Shown piece by piece: positions 34,501 through 47,160 of a stretch of 47,196 bases of DNA. The stretch covers positions 1-47,196 of the forward strand of contig NZ_BBJM01000015.1 in assembly GCF_000740055.1 (NCBI RefSeq), written 5' to 3'. Below the pieces are notes generated by a model. That model was not told the origin of the DNA, ran no database searches, and saw only the letters and a list, made by a program, of their open reading frames with translations. Each line of letters opens with the position of its first letter. Positions within the stretch are counted from its first letter, which is position 1. Source of the stretch: Secundilactobacillus oryzae JCM 18671 (GTDB lineage: Bacteria > Bacillota > Bacilli > Lactobacillales > Lactobacillaceae). Both the position numbers and the translations under genes were made by a program.

Positions 34501-35367
34501 CTATTTAATTCTATCTGTATTAATCACCGGCTGAACACCGCGCTCCGTAATGATTGAAACCATTACGTTATTAATTAAGCGAAGTTTTTCCTCGTCGGTA
34601 ATCTCCACTTCTGCTTCTTCGGCCAATCGTTCAACCGCTTCTCTCGTAATAGAAACGGCCCCATCGACGATAATTTTCCGTGCCGACAAGATGGCTGTAG
34701 ATTGCTGACGTTGTAGCATTGCACTCGCAATTTCAGTAGCGTAAGCCAAATGGGTTAATCGGGTTTCCAAAATTTCGACACCTGCCACTTCCAGACGATT
34801 TTGAAGCTCTTGCGTTAACTTAGAAGAAACTTCGGACGAATTACCCCGCAATGTTAGCTCATTTTCACTTTCAAACGTATCATATGGATACTCAGTGGCA
34901 ATATGTCGAATAGCAGACTCACTCTGAATTTCAACGAATTCTTCGTAGTTATCGACCGAGAACAAAGCATTTGCTGTGTCTACGACCTTAAAGACGATTA
35001 CTGCAGCAATTTCAACGGGATTCCCTTTTGAATCGTTAACCTTCAAAATTTGACTGTTAAAGTTACGCACCCGCAATGAAATAGAAGATTTGTGCGTGAG
35101 CGGAACTGTCAGAAATAACCCGGAATCCGAAATCGTCCCTAAGTAACGACCAAAGAACGTCAGTACACTCGCCTCATTGGGTTGAATGATTGTCAGCGAT
35201 GAAGCTGCCAATAACGCTAACAACACCAAAATGGTTCCGAAAACAACAGCGCTTGGACTATCATTAACACTGCCAATATATAGTAACCAAATGCCACCTA
35301 AGAACGCGATGACGGCAACAATTAATCCCAGAAAACCATTCACATGAAATACTGATTTTTCCTTCAT
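34501..35367 (-). CDS. SPFH/Band 7 (stomatin/flotillin-like) membrane protein
   Basis: Membrane-associated scaffold of the SPFH superfamily. The 288-residue protein has two N-terminal hydrophobic segments (about residues 11-32 and 40-60). An SPFH domain follows (about 62-235), with SSLTIIQPNEASVLTFFGRYLGT at its start, and then a charged helical tail (ITREAVERLAEEAEVEITDEEK). The ATG at 35367 lies behind GGGGGTG. It has its own terminator. No NfeD-type partner gene is adjacent, so a role in membrane organisation is only the family expectation. Confidence 0.9.
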   Translation of the reverse strand: MKEKSVFHVNGFLGLIVAVIAFLGGIWLLYIGSVNDSPSAVVFGTILVLLALLAASSLTIIQPNEASVLTFFGRYLGTISDSGLFLTVPLTHKSSISLRVRNFNSQILKVNDSKGNPVEIAAVIVFKVVDTANALFSVDNYEEFVEIQSESAIRHIATEYPYDTFESENELTLRGNSSEVSSKLTQELQNRLEVAGVEILETRLTHLAYATEIASAMLQRQQSTAILSARKIIVDGAVSITREAVERLAEEAEVEITDEEKLRLINNVMVSIITERGVQPVINTDRIK

Positions 35368-35410
35368 TTGGACACCCCCTCAAAGTCATCATATCACATG
35401 CGCCTGGAGA

Positions 35411-35449
35411 AAATAAAAAAGTTGCCAACTATAAATTGGCAACTTTTTT
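35411..35449 (-). terminator. Terminator after the GcvH-like gene (rodA operon end)
   Basis: A 14-bp perfect stem (arms 35436-35449 and 35415-35428) with a 7-nt loop is followed by TTATTT on the minus strand. The stem's own A/T ends supply most of the T run. Confidence 0.8.
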
Positions 35450-35453
35450 AGTG

Positions 35454-35750
35454 TTACTTGATTTCAACAAGCCATGCATCTGCTTCGTTCTCACTGTTCA
35501 AAGCTTCAACATCGTCTTCGAGCTTAGGATTTACAGCAGTGACACTGCCAGTAACTGGACTTTCAATATCAGAAACCGCTTTTTCAGCTTCTAAGCTGAT
35601 CAGCGTCGCACCCTTTTCTACTTGATCACCAACACTTGGTAATTTTGCAAACGTGACATTTCCTAGCTCGTCTTGACCAGCTTTGGTTAATCCCACTCGA
35701 GTGACGCCTGAAAGATCTTTTGTCCATAAGTACTTTGCTTGTTCCTGCAT
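35454..35750 (-). CDS. Orphan GcvH-like lipoyl-domain protein
   Basis: Short member of the glycine-cleavage H-protein family. The 98-residue product covers the beta-barrel lipoyl domain (WTKDLSGVTRVGLTKAGQDELG, then FAKLPSVGDQVEKGATL). The lipoylation lysine region reads SLEAEKAVSDIESPVTGSV, matching the E-x2-K-A-x-SD-I-x-SPV pattern. It lacks the longer ends of a true GcvH (about 127 residues), and no gcvT, gcvP or lipoate ligase gene is in the window. The ATG at 35750 has AAGGAG. It is the last gene of the mbl-yidD-DUF2969-rodA run, 16 bases after rodA. It may be a lipoyl carrier for another process. Confidence 0.85.
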   Translation of the reverse strand: MQEQAKYLWTKDLSGVTRVGLTKAGQDELGNVTFAKLPSVGDQVEKGATLISLEAEKAVSDIESPVTGSVTAVNPKLEDDVEALNSENEADAWLVEIK

Positions 35751-35766
35751 GTGAAAGACTCCTTCT

Positions 35767-36972
35767 CTACTTAAATTTCTCGTTACGACTAAACATGTAA
35801 CTTCTATAATGATACCGCATCGACATGATTAAGCCAATACCTATCAGGTTCCCGATAAGCGCAGAACCCCCTTGACTTACGAATGGAAGCGGTATCCCAG
35901 TCAGTGGTAACAGACCGATACTCATTCCGATATTTTCAAAAACATGGAAAAGAATCATCATGATGACACCGGTAGAAATGTAAGCGTAGAAAACGTTCTT
36001 GGTATCGAACGTCACCCGAATCATTTGGTAAATCAACAAGAAATAAAGAAAGATCAAAATACAACCACCAATGAAGCCGAAGTTTTCTCCGACAACTGAG
36101 AAAACCATATCTGATTCCCGAACAGGTACGTAAACATGTGAGGTATTGAAACCGGTCCCGAAAATACCACCTGATCCAATTGCCTTCATACTTTGCCATA
36201 ACTGGTAACCTTCATTTGATACTTCAGCAGCGGGATGCAACCAGGTATCCACCCGATCAAATTGATAAGATTGGAAACCCACATGTTCTAGAATTTTACG
36301 ACCTGCATCACTCACGACCAGTGCTAAGGCTGTACCACCCACAATGGCAATGGCGGAGAACGCTGGTACTAAAATCTTCCAGGTAATTCCCGCCACTAGG
36401 GCCACTCCTCCAGTGATGGCAAAGAAGACCAGCATCGTTCCGAAGTCATTTTGTAGTTTCAACAGGATAGCAACTGGCGCTAACCACATAATCAACTTCC
36501 CAATTAAAATCCAACCTGACCTTGCATTGTGAACTGGATAATCGCGGTTGTGTTCCGATACTTGTCTTGCCAACATCAAAATAAATGCGGGCTTCATAAC
36601 CTCTGACGGTTGAAATGTCAGAGGTCCAATTGCGAACCAAGAACGGGCCCCGGTTTGTAAATAATACCCGCGACTGTAAAAAATAAGAACCAATGCCAGG
36701 AGTAACAGCCCACCCCAGTAGGCAATTGGTGCAATTTTCCATAATTGTTCCGAGTCAAATTGCATAATGACCGCAATAGCAATTGAACCAATGATGTACC
36801 AAACCAATTGCGAAATGATTTGCTTGGTAATGCTTGTCCCACTTGTATCATGAGACGCCGCAACGTAAATTGAAGCCAGCCCTATAATGGCTAGCATTAG
36901 CACACAAAAAATAATCCCATAATCAATTCGTGATTCAATTTCACCGTCGTTTTCGCGTGTTTCTTCTGCCAA
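35767..36972 (-). CDS. rodA: Rod shape-determining SEDS glycosyltransferase RodA
   Basis: Peptidoglycan polymerase of the SEDS family that works with a class B PBP during elongation. The roughly 401-residue protein has ten or so membrane segments and the family motifs ARSWFAIGPLTFQPSEVMKP, the extracellular loop RVDTWLHPAAEVSNEGYQLWQS and the C-terminal GIPLPFVSQGGSALIGNL. I start it at the TTG at 36972 (giving MAEETREND), seven bases after AGGAGG. A GTG one codon earlier is possible. Its neighbours mbl, mreB, mreC and mreD are its functional partners. Confidence 0.95.
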   Translation of the reverse strand: MAEETRENDGEIESRIDYGIIFCVLMLAIIGLASIYVAASHDTSGTSITKQIISQLVWYIIGSIAIAVIMQFDSEQLWKIAPIAYWGGLLLLALVLIFYSRGYYLQTGARSWFAIGPLTFQPSEVMKPAFILMLARQVSEHNRDYPVHNARSGWILIGKLIMWLAPVAILLKLQNDFGTMLVFFAITGGVALVAGITWKILVPAFSAIAIVGGTALALVVSDAGRKILEHVGFQSYQFDRVDTWLHPAAEVSNEGYQLWQSMKAIGSGGIFGTGFNTSHVYVPVRESDMVFSVVGENFGFIGGCILIFLYFLLIYQMIRVTFDTKNVFYAYISTGVIMMILFHVFENIGMSIGLLPLTGIPLPFVSQGGSALIGNLIGIGLIMSMRYHYRSYMFSRNEKFK

Positions 36973-37060
36973 CACAGCGCCTCCTTTCAATCAAATTATA
37001 ATAACCCATGTGATAATCAAACACGCCTACCACCTGAGTTTAATTAAAAATTAACGGGTT

Positions 37061-37282
37061 TTAACCGTGGTGCAAGTTGTATTTCATTAATAAAGATTCA
37101 ACGGCTTCATCCAGCGTCTTGAAACGCATCGTACTTTCGCCTTCCAGCTTAGCATCGAAACGATCTTCTACTGGACGGACTTCACCAATCTTTGTTTGTC
37201 CTACTAAAACATCGGTAATCGTAACGCCGGCATCTTCATGTTCTTCGATGTTGACCTCGATTGGTCGGTTCTTTTTTGACAT
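37061..37282 (-). CDS. DUF2969 family protein
   Basis: Small lactobacillus-specific protein of unknown function, 73 residues. It opens with MSKKNRPIEVNIEEHEDAG and ends with the helical FKTLDEAVESLLMKYNLH, typical of DUF2969. It is soluble and acidic in its first half. The ATG at 37282 follows GGAG. It is in the same run as yidD (10 bases upstream) and rodA, so it may have some link to wall growth, but nothing in the sequence shows this. Confidence 0.82.
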   Translation of the reverse strand: MSKKNRPIEVNIEEHEDAGVTITDVLVGQTKIGEVRPVEDRFDAKLEGESTMRFKTLDEAVESLLMKYNLHHG

Positions 37283-37292
37283 ACTAATCTCC

Positions 37293-37571
37293 TCATTTGT
37301 TTAAATGCATTTCTTCGCGGTAAGCTTCCGCCGCTTTGGTATTGCGCCGTAAACTAAAGTGTTCGGATACTGGATCGTACCCACCCTTCACAAACGGATG
37401 GCAACGTAAGATTCGCGCAATTCCCATCAAGAGGCCCTTAAATGCACCGTGCTTACTCAAGGCCTGAATCATATAACTTGAGCATGTCGGTGAATAACGA
37501 CAACTTGGTGGAAACATCGGCGAGATGAATCGTTGATAGCCTTTAACCATCAAAATCAATAGTTTTTTCAT
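37293..37571 (-). CDS. yidD: Membrane protein insertion efficiency factor YidD
   Basis: Small basic membrane-associated protein that helps YidC/Sec insertion. The 92-residue product carries the hallmark [18 protein letters not shown] and the downstream [16 protein letters not shown], with three conserved Cys. A short amphipathic N terminus ([20 protein letters not shown]) precedes it. I use the ATG at 37571, behind GAGAGG, rather than the upstream extension that overlaps the end of mbl. It starts 25 bases after mbl, a common pairing in lactobacilli. Confidence 0.93.
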   Translation of the reverse strand: MKKLLILMVKGYQRFISPMFPPSCRYSPTCSSYMIQALSKHGAFKGLLMGIARILRCHPFVKGGYDPVSEHFSLRRNTKAAEAYREEMHLNK

Positions 37572-37596
37572 ATGACCTCTCTTATTCAGATCGAGT

Positions 37597-38586
37597 CTAC
37601 TTCTTAGTTGTTCCCATGTGCTCCAACAAAATACCAGCACCCTTGGCAACGTTGTCTAATGGACTTTCTGAAATGATGACAGGAACTTTGAGTTCGGCAG
37701 CAAACAATTTGTCAATGCCTGATAAGAGCGCACCACCACCGGTTAGCATAATGCCGCGATCAATGATATCAGCTGCTAGTTCTGGTGGTGTGACTTCGAG
37801 AACATCCTTTGCAGCCTGCACAATTTGTAAAATTGTATCATGCAATGCTTCTTCAACTTCGTCAGATGTAATCGTCAATGACTTTGGCATCCCAGAAATT
37901 GAATCGCGACCGCGAATCTCCATTTCGGTTGTCTCACTGGCACCAGGATATGCCGAACCAATCGTCATCTTAATCTTTTCAGCAGTCCGTTCACCAATCG
38001 TCATGTTGTACTTACGCTTGATGTGCACCATAATATTCAAATTCATTTCGTCACCAGCTACTCGAACTGAGTTGCTAGCCACAATATCGCCCAGTGACAG
38101 TACTGCGATATCACTGGTACCACCACCCATATCGATAACCATGTTACCGCTAGGCTTGAAAATGTCCATACCGGCCCCAACAGCAGCAACCTTTGGCTCT
38201 GCTTCAAGGTAAACCTTAGCCCCGCCTGATTTTTCGGCAGCTTGAATAATTGCTTTTCGTTCAATTTCAGTAATGTTAGTTGGGGCACAAATCATGATGT
38301 TTGGCTTCGACATGAATCCCTTCACACTTAACTTACTAATGAAGTAAGAAAGCATTGCTTCGGTAATATCAAAGTCCGAAATAACCCCATCCTTCAAGGG
38401 ACGAATGGCACGGATATTGCTTGGCGTACGGCCAACCATGCGATAGGCTTCTGATCCCACTGCGAGCACCTTATCCGTTTTTGTATCGATCGCAACGACT
38501 GAGGGTTCATTCAAAACAATCCCCTTACCCACTACGTACAGTAAAACATTTGCTGTCCCTAAATCTATACCGATATCTTTTGCCAT
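37597..38586 (-). CDS. mbl: MreB-like actin, Mbl-type paralogue
   Basis: Second actin homologue for lateral wall growth. The 329-residue product starts [22 protein letters not shown]. It has [33 protein letters not shown] and [14 protein letters not shown], so the nucleotide-binding motifs are intact. Its location beside murA, yidD and rodA, away from mreCD, is that of mbl/mreB2 in lactobacilli. Assignment to Mbl rather than MreBH rests on position. The ATG at 38586 follows GGAGG at 10-base spacing, and the longer opening from 38613 has no SD. Confidence 0.93.
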   Translation of the reverse strand: MAKDIGIDLGTANVLLYVVGKGIVLNEPSVVAIDTKTDKVLAVGSEAYRMVGRTPSNIRAIRPLKDGVISDFDITEAMLSYFISKLSVKGFMSKPNIMICAPTNITEIERKAIIQAAEKSGGAKVYLEAEPKVAAVGAGMDIFKPSGNMVIDMGGGTSDIAVLSLGDIVASNSVRVAGDEMNLNIMVHIKRKYNMTIGERTAEKIKMTIGSAYPGASETTEMEIRGRDSISGMPKSLTITSDEVEEALHDTILQIVQAAKDVLEVTPPELAADIIDRGIMLTGGGALLSGIDKLFAAELKVPVIISESPLDNVAKGAGILLEHMGTTKK

Positions 38587-38627
38587 TCTTGTTATTCCTC
38601 CTGAATTAATCAAATTCCAACCGCTAA

Positions 38628-38636
38628 ATTATACCA
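38628..38636 (-). promoter_or_regulatory. mbl promoter
   Basis: An extended -10, TG-G-TATAAT (TATAAT at 38628-38633), on the minus strand, about 42 bases before the mbl ATG. Confidence 0.6.
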
Positions 38637-38664
38637 TATTTCGCTGTTCTTGAATTTTATGATT

Positions 38665-38695
38665 TCATAAAAAAACCGGCACATCGCTGCGCCGG
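38665..38695 (-). terminator. murA terminator
   Basis: An 8-bp GC-rich stem with one G-U pair and a GNRA-type GCGA loop (arms 38688-38695 and 38676-38683) is followed by seven T on the minus strand. Confidence 0.85.
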
Positions 38696-38711
38696 AATGT
38701 TCAACATAACG

Positions 38712-40022
38712 TTACTTTTGTTCGTTTACTTTACTTTTGATGGTAACGGTTTGCGGATCCTCAACATCAACTCGTTTGATTTCCGCACCTAGTGCCTTAA
38801 GCTTCAAATGGAATTCGTAGTAACCACGATCCAAATACTTCAAGTTAGTCACTTGCGTATAGCCATTTGCGACTAAGCCCGCCAAAATGAGTGCGGCAGC
38901 TGCACGAAGGTCGGTTGCACCAACTTCCGCTCCATTGAAATCAGTTGGGCCATACATCATGACCGTCCGTCCTTCAATCTTGTAGTTTGCATTCATCCGT
39001 CGTAACTCTTCCATGTGCATAAAGCGGTTTTCAAAAACCGTTTCAGTCATCGTGCTTGTGCCTTGCGCAGCTAACTGTAAAATGGTCATTTGCGGCTGCA
39101 TATCCGTTGGGAAACCAGGATGTGGCAAGGTCTTAACGTTTGTTGGCTTCAATATTTCTGGTCCAACAACCCGAACGCCGCGATCCTCTTCGGTAACAGT
39201 CGCACCCATTTCCTCTAATTTAAAAATCAAAGGCTTGTTATGCTCAACAATTCCATCTTCAACAAGGACATTTCCCTTGGTTAAGGCTGCAGCAACCATG
39301 AAGGTACCAGCTTCAATCCGGTCCTGCACGATACCGTGTTCCATACCGTGCATGGCTTTAACACCTTCAACCCGAATGGTTTCGGTTCCGGCACCGCGGA
39401 CAATGGCACCCATTTTGTTCAGTGCATTGGCAAGGTCAACAATTTCAGGCTCACGGGCAACGTTTTCAATCACGGTCGTCCCTTTTGCCAGAGTAGCAGC
39501 CATCACAATATTTTGTGTTGCACCAACACTTGGGAAGTCTAAATAGATGTGAGTGCCCTTGAGTTCATTTGCAAAAGCTTCAATATAACCATCGTGCTGT
39601 TCAATCTTAGCGCCCAAAGCTTCAAAGCCCTTCAAATGAAGGTCAACTGGACGGCTACCAATAGCACAGCCACCTGGCATTGCAACTTTAGCGTGACCAT
39701 AACGAGCCAATAATGGACCCATGACCACGATTGAAGCCCTCATTTTTGAAACATATTCAAATGGCGCTTCGGTTGAAAGCTTTCTAGCGGCGTTCAAAAC
39801 GATTTGGCGCTTTTCTTCATTGAAGTCCACGTTGACGTTCAAAAACCGTAAGACGTTGTTCATCGTATATACATCAGATAAAACTGGAACGTTTGTAAGT
39901 TCCACTAAGCCATCACTAGCCAAGATTGAAGCTGCCAGAATTGGCAAAACCGCATTCTTAGCACCTTCAATTTTTACAGTACCCTTAAGTGGGTTACCGC
40001 CATGCACAATGATTTTTTCCAT
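38712..40022 (-). CDS. murA: UDP-N-acetylglucosamine 1-carboxyvinyltransferase MurA
   Basis: Transfers enolpyruvate from PEP to UDP-GlcNAc, the first committed step of peptidoglycan synthesis, and is the fosfomycin target. The 436-residue protein has the N-terminal [20 protein letters not shown], the catalytic cysteine in [14 protein letters not shown] (about residue 117), [10 protein letters not shown] and [11 protein letters not shown]. The start at 40022 has GGAGG. It follows the DUF1146 gene by 22 bases and is closed by its own terminator. Many lactobacilli carry a second MurA elsewhere; only this copy is in the window. Confidence 0.97.
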   Translation of the reverse strand: MEKIIVHGGNPLKGTVKIEGAKNAVLPILAASILASDGLVELTNVPVLSDVYTMNNVLRFLNVNVDFNEEKRQIVLNAARKLSTEAPFEYVSKMRASIVVMGPLLARYGHAKVAMPGGCAIGSRPVDLHLKGFEALGAKIEQHDGYIEAFANELKGTHIYLDFPSVGATQNIVMAATLAKGTTVIENVAREPEIVDLANALNKMGAIVRGAGTETIRVEGVKAMHGMEHGIVQDRIEAGTFMVAAALTKGNVLVEDGIVEHNKPLIFKLEEMGATVTEEDRGVRVVGPEILKPTNVKTLPHPGFPTDMQPQMTILQLAAQGTSTMTETVFENRFMHMEELRRMNANYKIEGRTVMMYGPTDFNGAEVGATDLRAAAALILAGLVANGYTQVTNLKYLDRGYYEFHLKLKALGAEIKRVDVEDPQTVTIKSKVNEQK

Positions 40023-40044
40023 GGGAGTGCCTCCGTCATATGAA

Positions 40045-40275
40045 TTATTTCACTAAAAAGATTACATTCTGTACGTTATTGATAAAGTTTAAGAAGAAGC
40101 TGCTACACGTATAGCCAATAGCCACTGATAACATAACAATCAGGGTTTTCGCCTGGCTGGGGTACAATTGCATGCGTCGCTCAATATGTAAGCCTTGAAT
40201 AGACCAAAATGCAATTAAGATAAAAGCCAAATGGCTAATCAAATTAATCAAAGATTGTGTACCAATAGATTGCAT
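40045..40275 (-). CDS. DUF1146 family small membrane protein
   Basis: Two-helix membrane protein of unknown function, 76 residues. Hydrophobic segments span about residues 8-28 and 44-64, separated by a basic loop ([14 protein letters not shown]). This is the pattern of the DUF1146/YwzB family, which sits between the atp operon and murA in Bacillus and lactobacilli. The ATG at 40275 follows AAGGAA. It is co-transcribed with murA. Confidence 0.87.
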   Translation of the reverse strand: MQSIGTQSLINLISHLAFILIAFWSIQGLHIERRMQLYPSQAKTLIVMLSVAIGYTCSSFFLNFINNVQNVIFLVK

Positions 40276-40305
40276 ACAAATAATTCCTTTCAGTACCTAA
40301 ATTTC

Positions 40306-40334
40306 AATATAACATATAATTGTAAGATTGTCTT
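40306..40334 (-). promoter_or_regulatory. Promoter of the DUF1146-murA unit
   Basis: An extended -10, TG-T-TATATT (TATATT at 40306-40311), with -35 AAGACA (40329-40334) at 17-nt spacing on the minus strand. Confidence 0.6.
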
Positions 40335-40356
40335 GCCTATCACTAGAGTAGCGCAA

Positions 40357-40372
40357 TTTGTAATATTACAAA
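40357..40372. promoter_or_regulatory. Perfect 16-bp palindrome upstream of the DUF1146-murA promoter
   Basis: TTTGTAATATTACAAA is a perfect palindrome 23 bases upstream of the -35. It does not match the LexA, CcpA, GlnR, Rex or CtsR consensus. A candidate operator for an unknown regulator. Confidence 0.45.
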
Positions 40373-40385
40373 AGTTATTTGCACT

Positions 40386-40420
40386 ATAAAAAAGAGGCTA
40401 TCAGATAGATAACCTCTTTT
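40386..40420 (-). terminator. atp operon terminator
   Basis: A 13-bp stem with one G-U pair (arms 40408-40420 and 40390-40402) is followed on the minus strand by TTATAG after a run of T. It starts just past the atpC stop. Confidence 0.82.
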
Positions 40421-40427
40421 GGGATTA

Positions 40428-40850
40428 TTACTTATTTGCCACATTGATTCGATTAATGGCACGGCGGAGGGCAACCTCTGCACGGCGCATAGAATCTGAA
40501 TCTTGGGCTTCTTTTGCTTTACGGATCCGCTCTTCAGCACGTTTACGCGCACCTTCAGCACGGGTCACATCAATGTCGCCTTGCTTTTCAGCACTATCGG
40601 CAACAATGGTTGCAACATTGTCGGAAAATTCGATAAAACCACCATTGACGGCGATTTCGTTTTTATTACCATCGTCCCGAAGAACTCGCGCTTCGTCAAC
40701 TGCTAATGAAGCAATGACAGGAACGTGGTTTGGCATGATACCCAACTCACCAGTCGTTGTTTTCACAACGAGTAGTGAAGTTTGACCATCATACACTTTA
40801 CCATCAGGAGTTACGATACTAACGGTTAATACTGATTGATTATCAGCCAA
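40428..40850 (-). CDS. atpC: ATP synthase F1 epsilon subunit
   Basis: Central-stalk subunit that couples and inhibits the F1 motor. The 140-residue protein has the N-terminal beta sandwich (SIVTPDGKVYDGQTS, GELGIMPNHVPVIASL, AVNGGFIEFSDNVATIVADSAE) and a C-terminal two-helix region rich in Arg/Ala/Glu. The start is the TTG at 40850 (MADNQSVLTV), six bases after GGGAGGG; no ATG is available. It is the last gene of the operon. Confidence 0.96.
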   Translation of the reverse strand: MADNQSVLTVSIVTPDGKVYDGQTSLLVVKTTTGELGIMPNHVPVIASLAVDEARVLRDDGNKNEIAVNGGFIEFSDNVATIVADSAEKQGDIDVTRAEGARKRAEERIRKAKEAQDSDSMRRAEVALRRAINRINVANK

Positions 40851-40862
40851 TTAGAACCCTCC

Positions 40863-42278
<1,416 letters not shown>

Positions 42279-42297
42279 TTAATTTTCCTCCCGTTCA

Positions 42298-43197
42298 TTA
42301 TTGATTTAATGCTTCCTGACCACCGGTAATTTCGGTGATTTCAGTCGTAATAGCGGCTTGACGCGCTCTGTTATACTTCAATTCAAGCTGTGAGATTAAG
42401 TCTGTTGCATTGTCTGAAGCAGACTTCATAGCAGTTGAGCTTGCAGCATGTTCAGCAGTTTTCGCGTCTAAAATCGCCCCAAAAATCAAACTTTCAGCGT
42501 ACTGTGGTAAAACCACTTGAAGAACATCCTCGATTGAAGGTTCCACATCGTACGACTTAGAAAGCTGCTTTTCTTCAACTTCTTCTGATTTAGCAGAGTC
42601 AAGAGCTTCTTGGTCTACTGGTAGCATCTTTTCACCACGGAAGTCAGAAGTCAATCGGTTAACAAAATGGTTGTAGCAAACAAACAATTCGTCAAATTCG
42701 CCGTTATCATACATATTTGAAACTGTCTTTACGATTTCACGGACTTCGTTAAATGTTGGAATATCGCTAACACCACGGTATTCATAAGCAACATTTTCGC
42801 CACGCTTCTTGTAAAAATCAGCTCCGGTACCACCCACTGCTAAAATGACATAGTCATCATTACCAGCTTGGCGATCCTTAATGAATGTATTCGTATCACG
42901 AATAACGTTACTGTTGTAGCTTCCCACCATGCCTCGATCAGAAGTAACGACTAAATAAGCAGTCTTCTTAACTGTTCGATCCGATTGTAAGTTACTAGAA
43001 GCATCATTCAATAGTTGGGACTTGGCGAGGTGCATTACTACGGCTTTAACCCGGGACACGTAGTCCTGGTAGCCAATGGCTGACTTCTGAATCTGATTCA
43101 ATTTAGACGTCTGAACCATTTGCATGGCAGTCGTAATTTGTCTTGTGTTCTTAGTTGAGGCAATGCGATGTTGGACATCGCTAATTGATTCAGCCAT
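42298..43197 (-). CDS. atpG: ATP synthase F1 gamma subunit
   Basis: Rotating central shaft. The 299-residue protein has the N-terminal helix [17 protein letters not shown], the [10 protein letters not shown] segment (usually GLCGxxN) and the C-terminal helix [20 protein letters not shown], which enters the alpha/beta ring. Size is typical. The ATG at 43197 follows a GGAAGG/GGTG region. It lies between atpA and atpD. Confidence 0.97.
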   Translation of the reverse strand: MAESISDVQHRIASTKNTRQITTAMQMVQTSKLNQIQKSAIGYQDYVSRVKAVVMHLAKSQLLNDASSNLQSDRTVKKTAYLVVTSDRGMVGSYNSNVIRDTNTFIKDRQAGNDDYVILAVGGTGADFYKKRGENVAYEYRGVSDIPTFNEVREIVKTVSNMYDNGEFDELFVCYNHFVNRLTSDFRGEKMLPVDQEALDSAKSEEVEEKQLSKSYDVEPSIEDVLQVVLPQYAESLIFGAILDAKTAEHAASSTAMKSASDNATDLISQLELKYNRARQAAITTEITEITGGQEALNQ

Positions 43198-43224
43198 TAC
43201 TATTCACCATCCTTCCCAACTACT

Positions 43225-44778
<1,554 letters not shown>

Positions 44779-44791
44779 TTATTAGATATCT

Positions 44792-45337
44792 TTATCCTAA
44801 CAATGTACGGCGAATTTGAGCTAACTTGGTTTGCAAGCTACCATCAAAAATCTTGCCGGCAGACTTCATTACGACGCCACCTAAGATGTTTTCGTCAACT
44901 TTACTTTTTAGAATAACTTGTTTTGCACCAACCCGTTTACCAAATTCATCAGCTAACCGCTTCTCTTGAGCTTCATCAAGTGAAACAGCTGTGATGACTT
45001 CCGCATGGATGGTTTGATTTTTTTCGTTATAAAGTACTTCAAATTGATCAATGATCGATACAAGATAATTCATCCGACCATAATCAAACGCCATCTTCAT
45101 GAAGTTCTTAACGTACTTCGAATCGACGTTGTCAATGATGGGCGTCACTAAACTTGTTCTATCGGTTTCTGACAAAGCGGCACCAGATAAGATAGCACCG
45201 AGTTGTGGGTTGTCCTGAAAGACAAGACGAATTTGTTTTAATTCCTCGTAACCAGAATCAAGTTCATTGTTTTCAGTCAGCACTTCAAAGAGTGCTTTAG
45301 AATAACGTTTGGCTACTGTCATTTCATCAAGACTCAT
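44792..45337 (-). CDS. atpH: ATP synthase delta subunit
   Basis: Peripheral stalk protein that holds F1 to the b subunits. The 181-residue product has the N-terminal helical bundle ([13 protein letters not shown]) and the C-terminal [23 protein letters not shown] motif. The ATG at 45337 overlaps the end of atpF by 11 bases and has GGGGA upstream, so it is translationally coupled. Confidence 0.97.
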   Translation of the reverse strand: MSLDEMTVAKRYSKALFEVLTENNELDSGYEELKQIRLVFQDNPQLGAILSGAALSETDRTSLVTPIIDNVDSKYVKNFMKMAFDYGRMNYLVSIIDQFEVLYNEKNQTIHAEVITAVSLDEAQEKRLADEFGKRVGAKQVILKSKVDENILGGVVMKSAGKIFDGSLQTKLAQIRRTLLG

Positions 45338-45848
45338 TATGCTTCCCCAACCCTTCGATATAAGAATCGATCAATGCTTTTTGATCATCTGCTTTTAACT
45401 CTTTTTGAATGATCTTGGAAGCAATCTCAATAGATAGATCAGCTACATCATTCTTCGCATTTGCTAAAGCGTCTTGACGCTCTTGTTCGATATCCTTTTG
45501 TGCATTGGACTTCAAAACTTGAACGTCGGATTGAGCAGCAGCAACAAGACTGGCACGTTGCTCTTGGCCTTGCTTTTTAGCGTCACTAACGATGCTGGTC
45601 GCTTCTTTATGAGAATTAGCTAAAGCTTCTTGACGTTGCTCAGCAAGCTTTGCGGCTTCTGCACGAGATTGTTCAGCGGAGTCGATGTCATTGGCAATTT
45701 TGTCTGCTCGATCTTGCATCATTTTCGTAACTGGCTTCCAAGCAACAAGCTTGATAGCCCACATTAAGATAATGAAACAGATTGCAAAGAACAACATGTC
45801 ACCAAGTGCTAGACCCACTCCGGGTACAATGGTTAAATGTGCGAGCAT
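45327..45848 (-). CDS. atpF: ATP synthase Fo b subunit
   Basis: Peripheral stalk. The 173-residue protein has one N-terminal membrane helix (about residues 16-34, [19 protein letters not shown]) followed by a long Ala/Glu/Gln/Lys-rich helix that dimerises and binds delta. The ATG at 45848 has GGAGGT. It is preceded by atpE and overlaps atpH. Confidence 0.97.
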   Translation of the reverse strand: MLAHLTIVPGVGLALGDMLFFAICFIILMWAIKLVAWKPVTKMMQDRADKIANDIDSAEQSRAEAAKLAEQRQEALANSHKEATSIVSDAKKQGQEQRASLVAAAQSDVQVLKSNAQKDIEQERQDALANAKNDVADLSIEIASKIIQKELKADDQKALIDSYIEGLGKHNES

Positions 45849-45898
45849 CTATTGACACCTCCTTTACTTTCGATTTGTGATTCATAAGTTAATTGAAA

Positions 45899-46869
<971 letters not shown>

Positions 46870-47160
46870 AGAAAATCACCTCTTTTCGCAAGCAGATGTG
46901 ACGTTTATTCCGCACTGTTATCATGTTAAACAACAGTTCAGGAACTCATGTCAGTTGTGAATGTGACGTATTACTTCGCATTCGAAACACACATGAAATC
47001 ATACCACCTATTTTTGGAAAATACAAAGTAAACTTGGCAATTTTTCCACCCATAAAACGGGATATTTTGGCGATAATGTTACAGAAAAAGCTGATTATCG
47101 GGACTGCTCCGAGTCAAGTAGACAGTTCAAATAATTAAAATAGCTATGCAGTTTTTAGAA
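46870..47160 (-). promoter_or_regulatory. Non-coding region upstream of atpB holding the atp promoter
   Basis: About 290 bases without a credible gene on either strand; the short open frames have no SD and no recognisable product. The best promoter is on the minus strand: -35 TTGTAT (47021-47026), a 17-nt spacer and -10 TATGAT (46998-47003). This predicts a start near 46991 and a 5' leader of about 120 nt. The leader holds no strong hairpin that I can see. Confidence 0.55.

Noticed and set aside
32324-35367. A defence system in the GntR/ABC/SPFH/DUF975 region.
   Set aside because: The genes are independent units with their own terminators and belong to known housekeeping or envelope families. 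No nuclease, toxin or nucleotide-signalling domain is present.
37616-38212. Long open frame on the plus strand opposite mbl (198 codons).
   Set aside because: It lies entirely within a well-conserved gene on the other strand, has no SD, and the product resembles no protein. Similar shadows occur opposite murA (39013-39546) and the RodZ-like gene (5000-5464).
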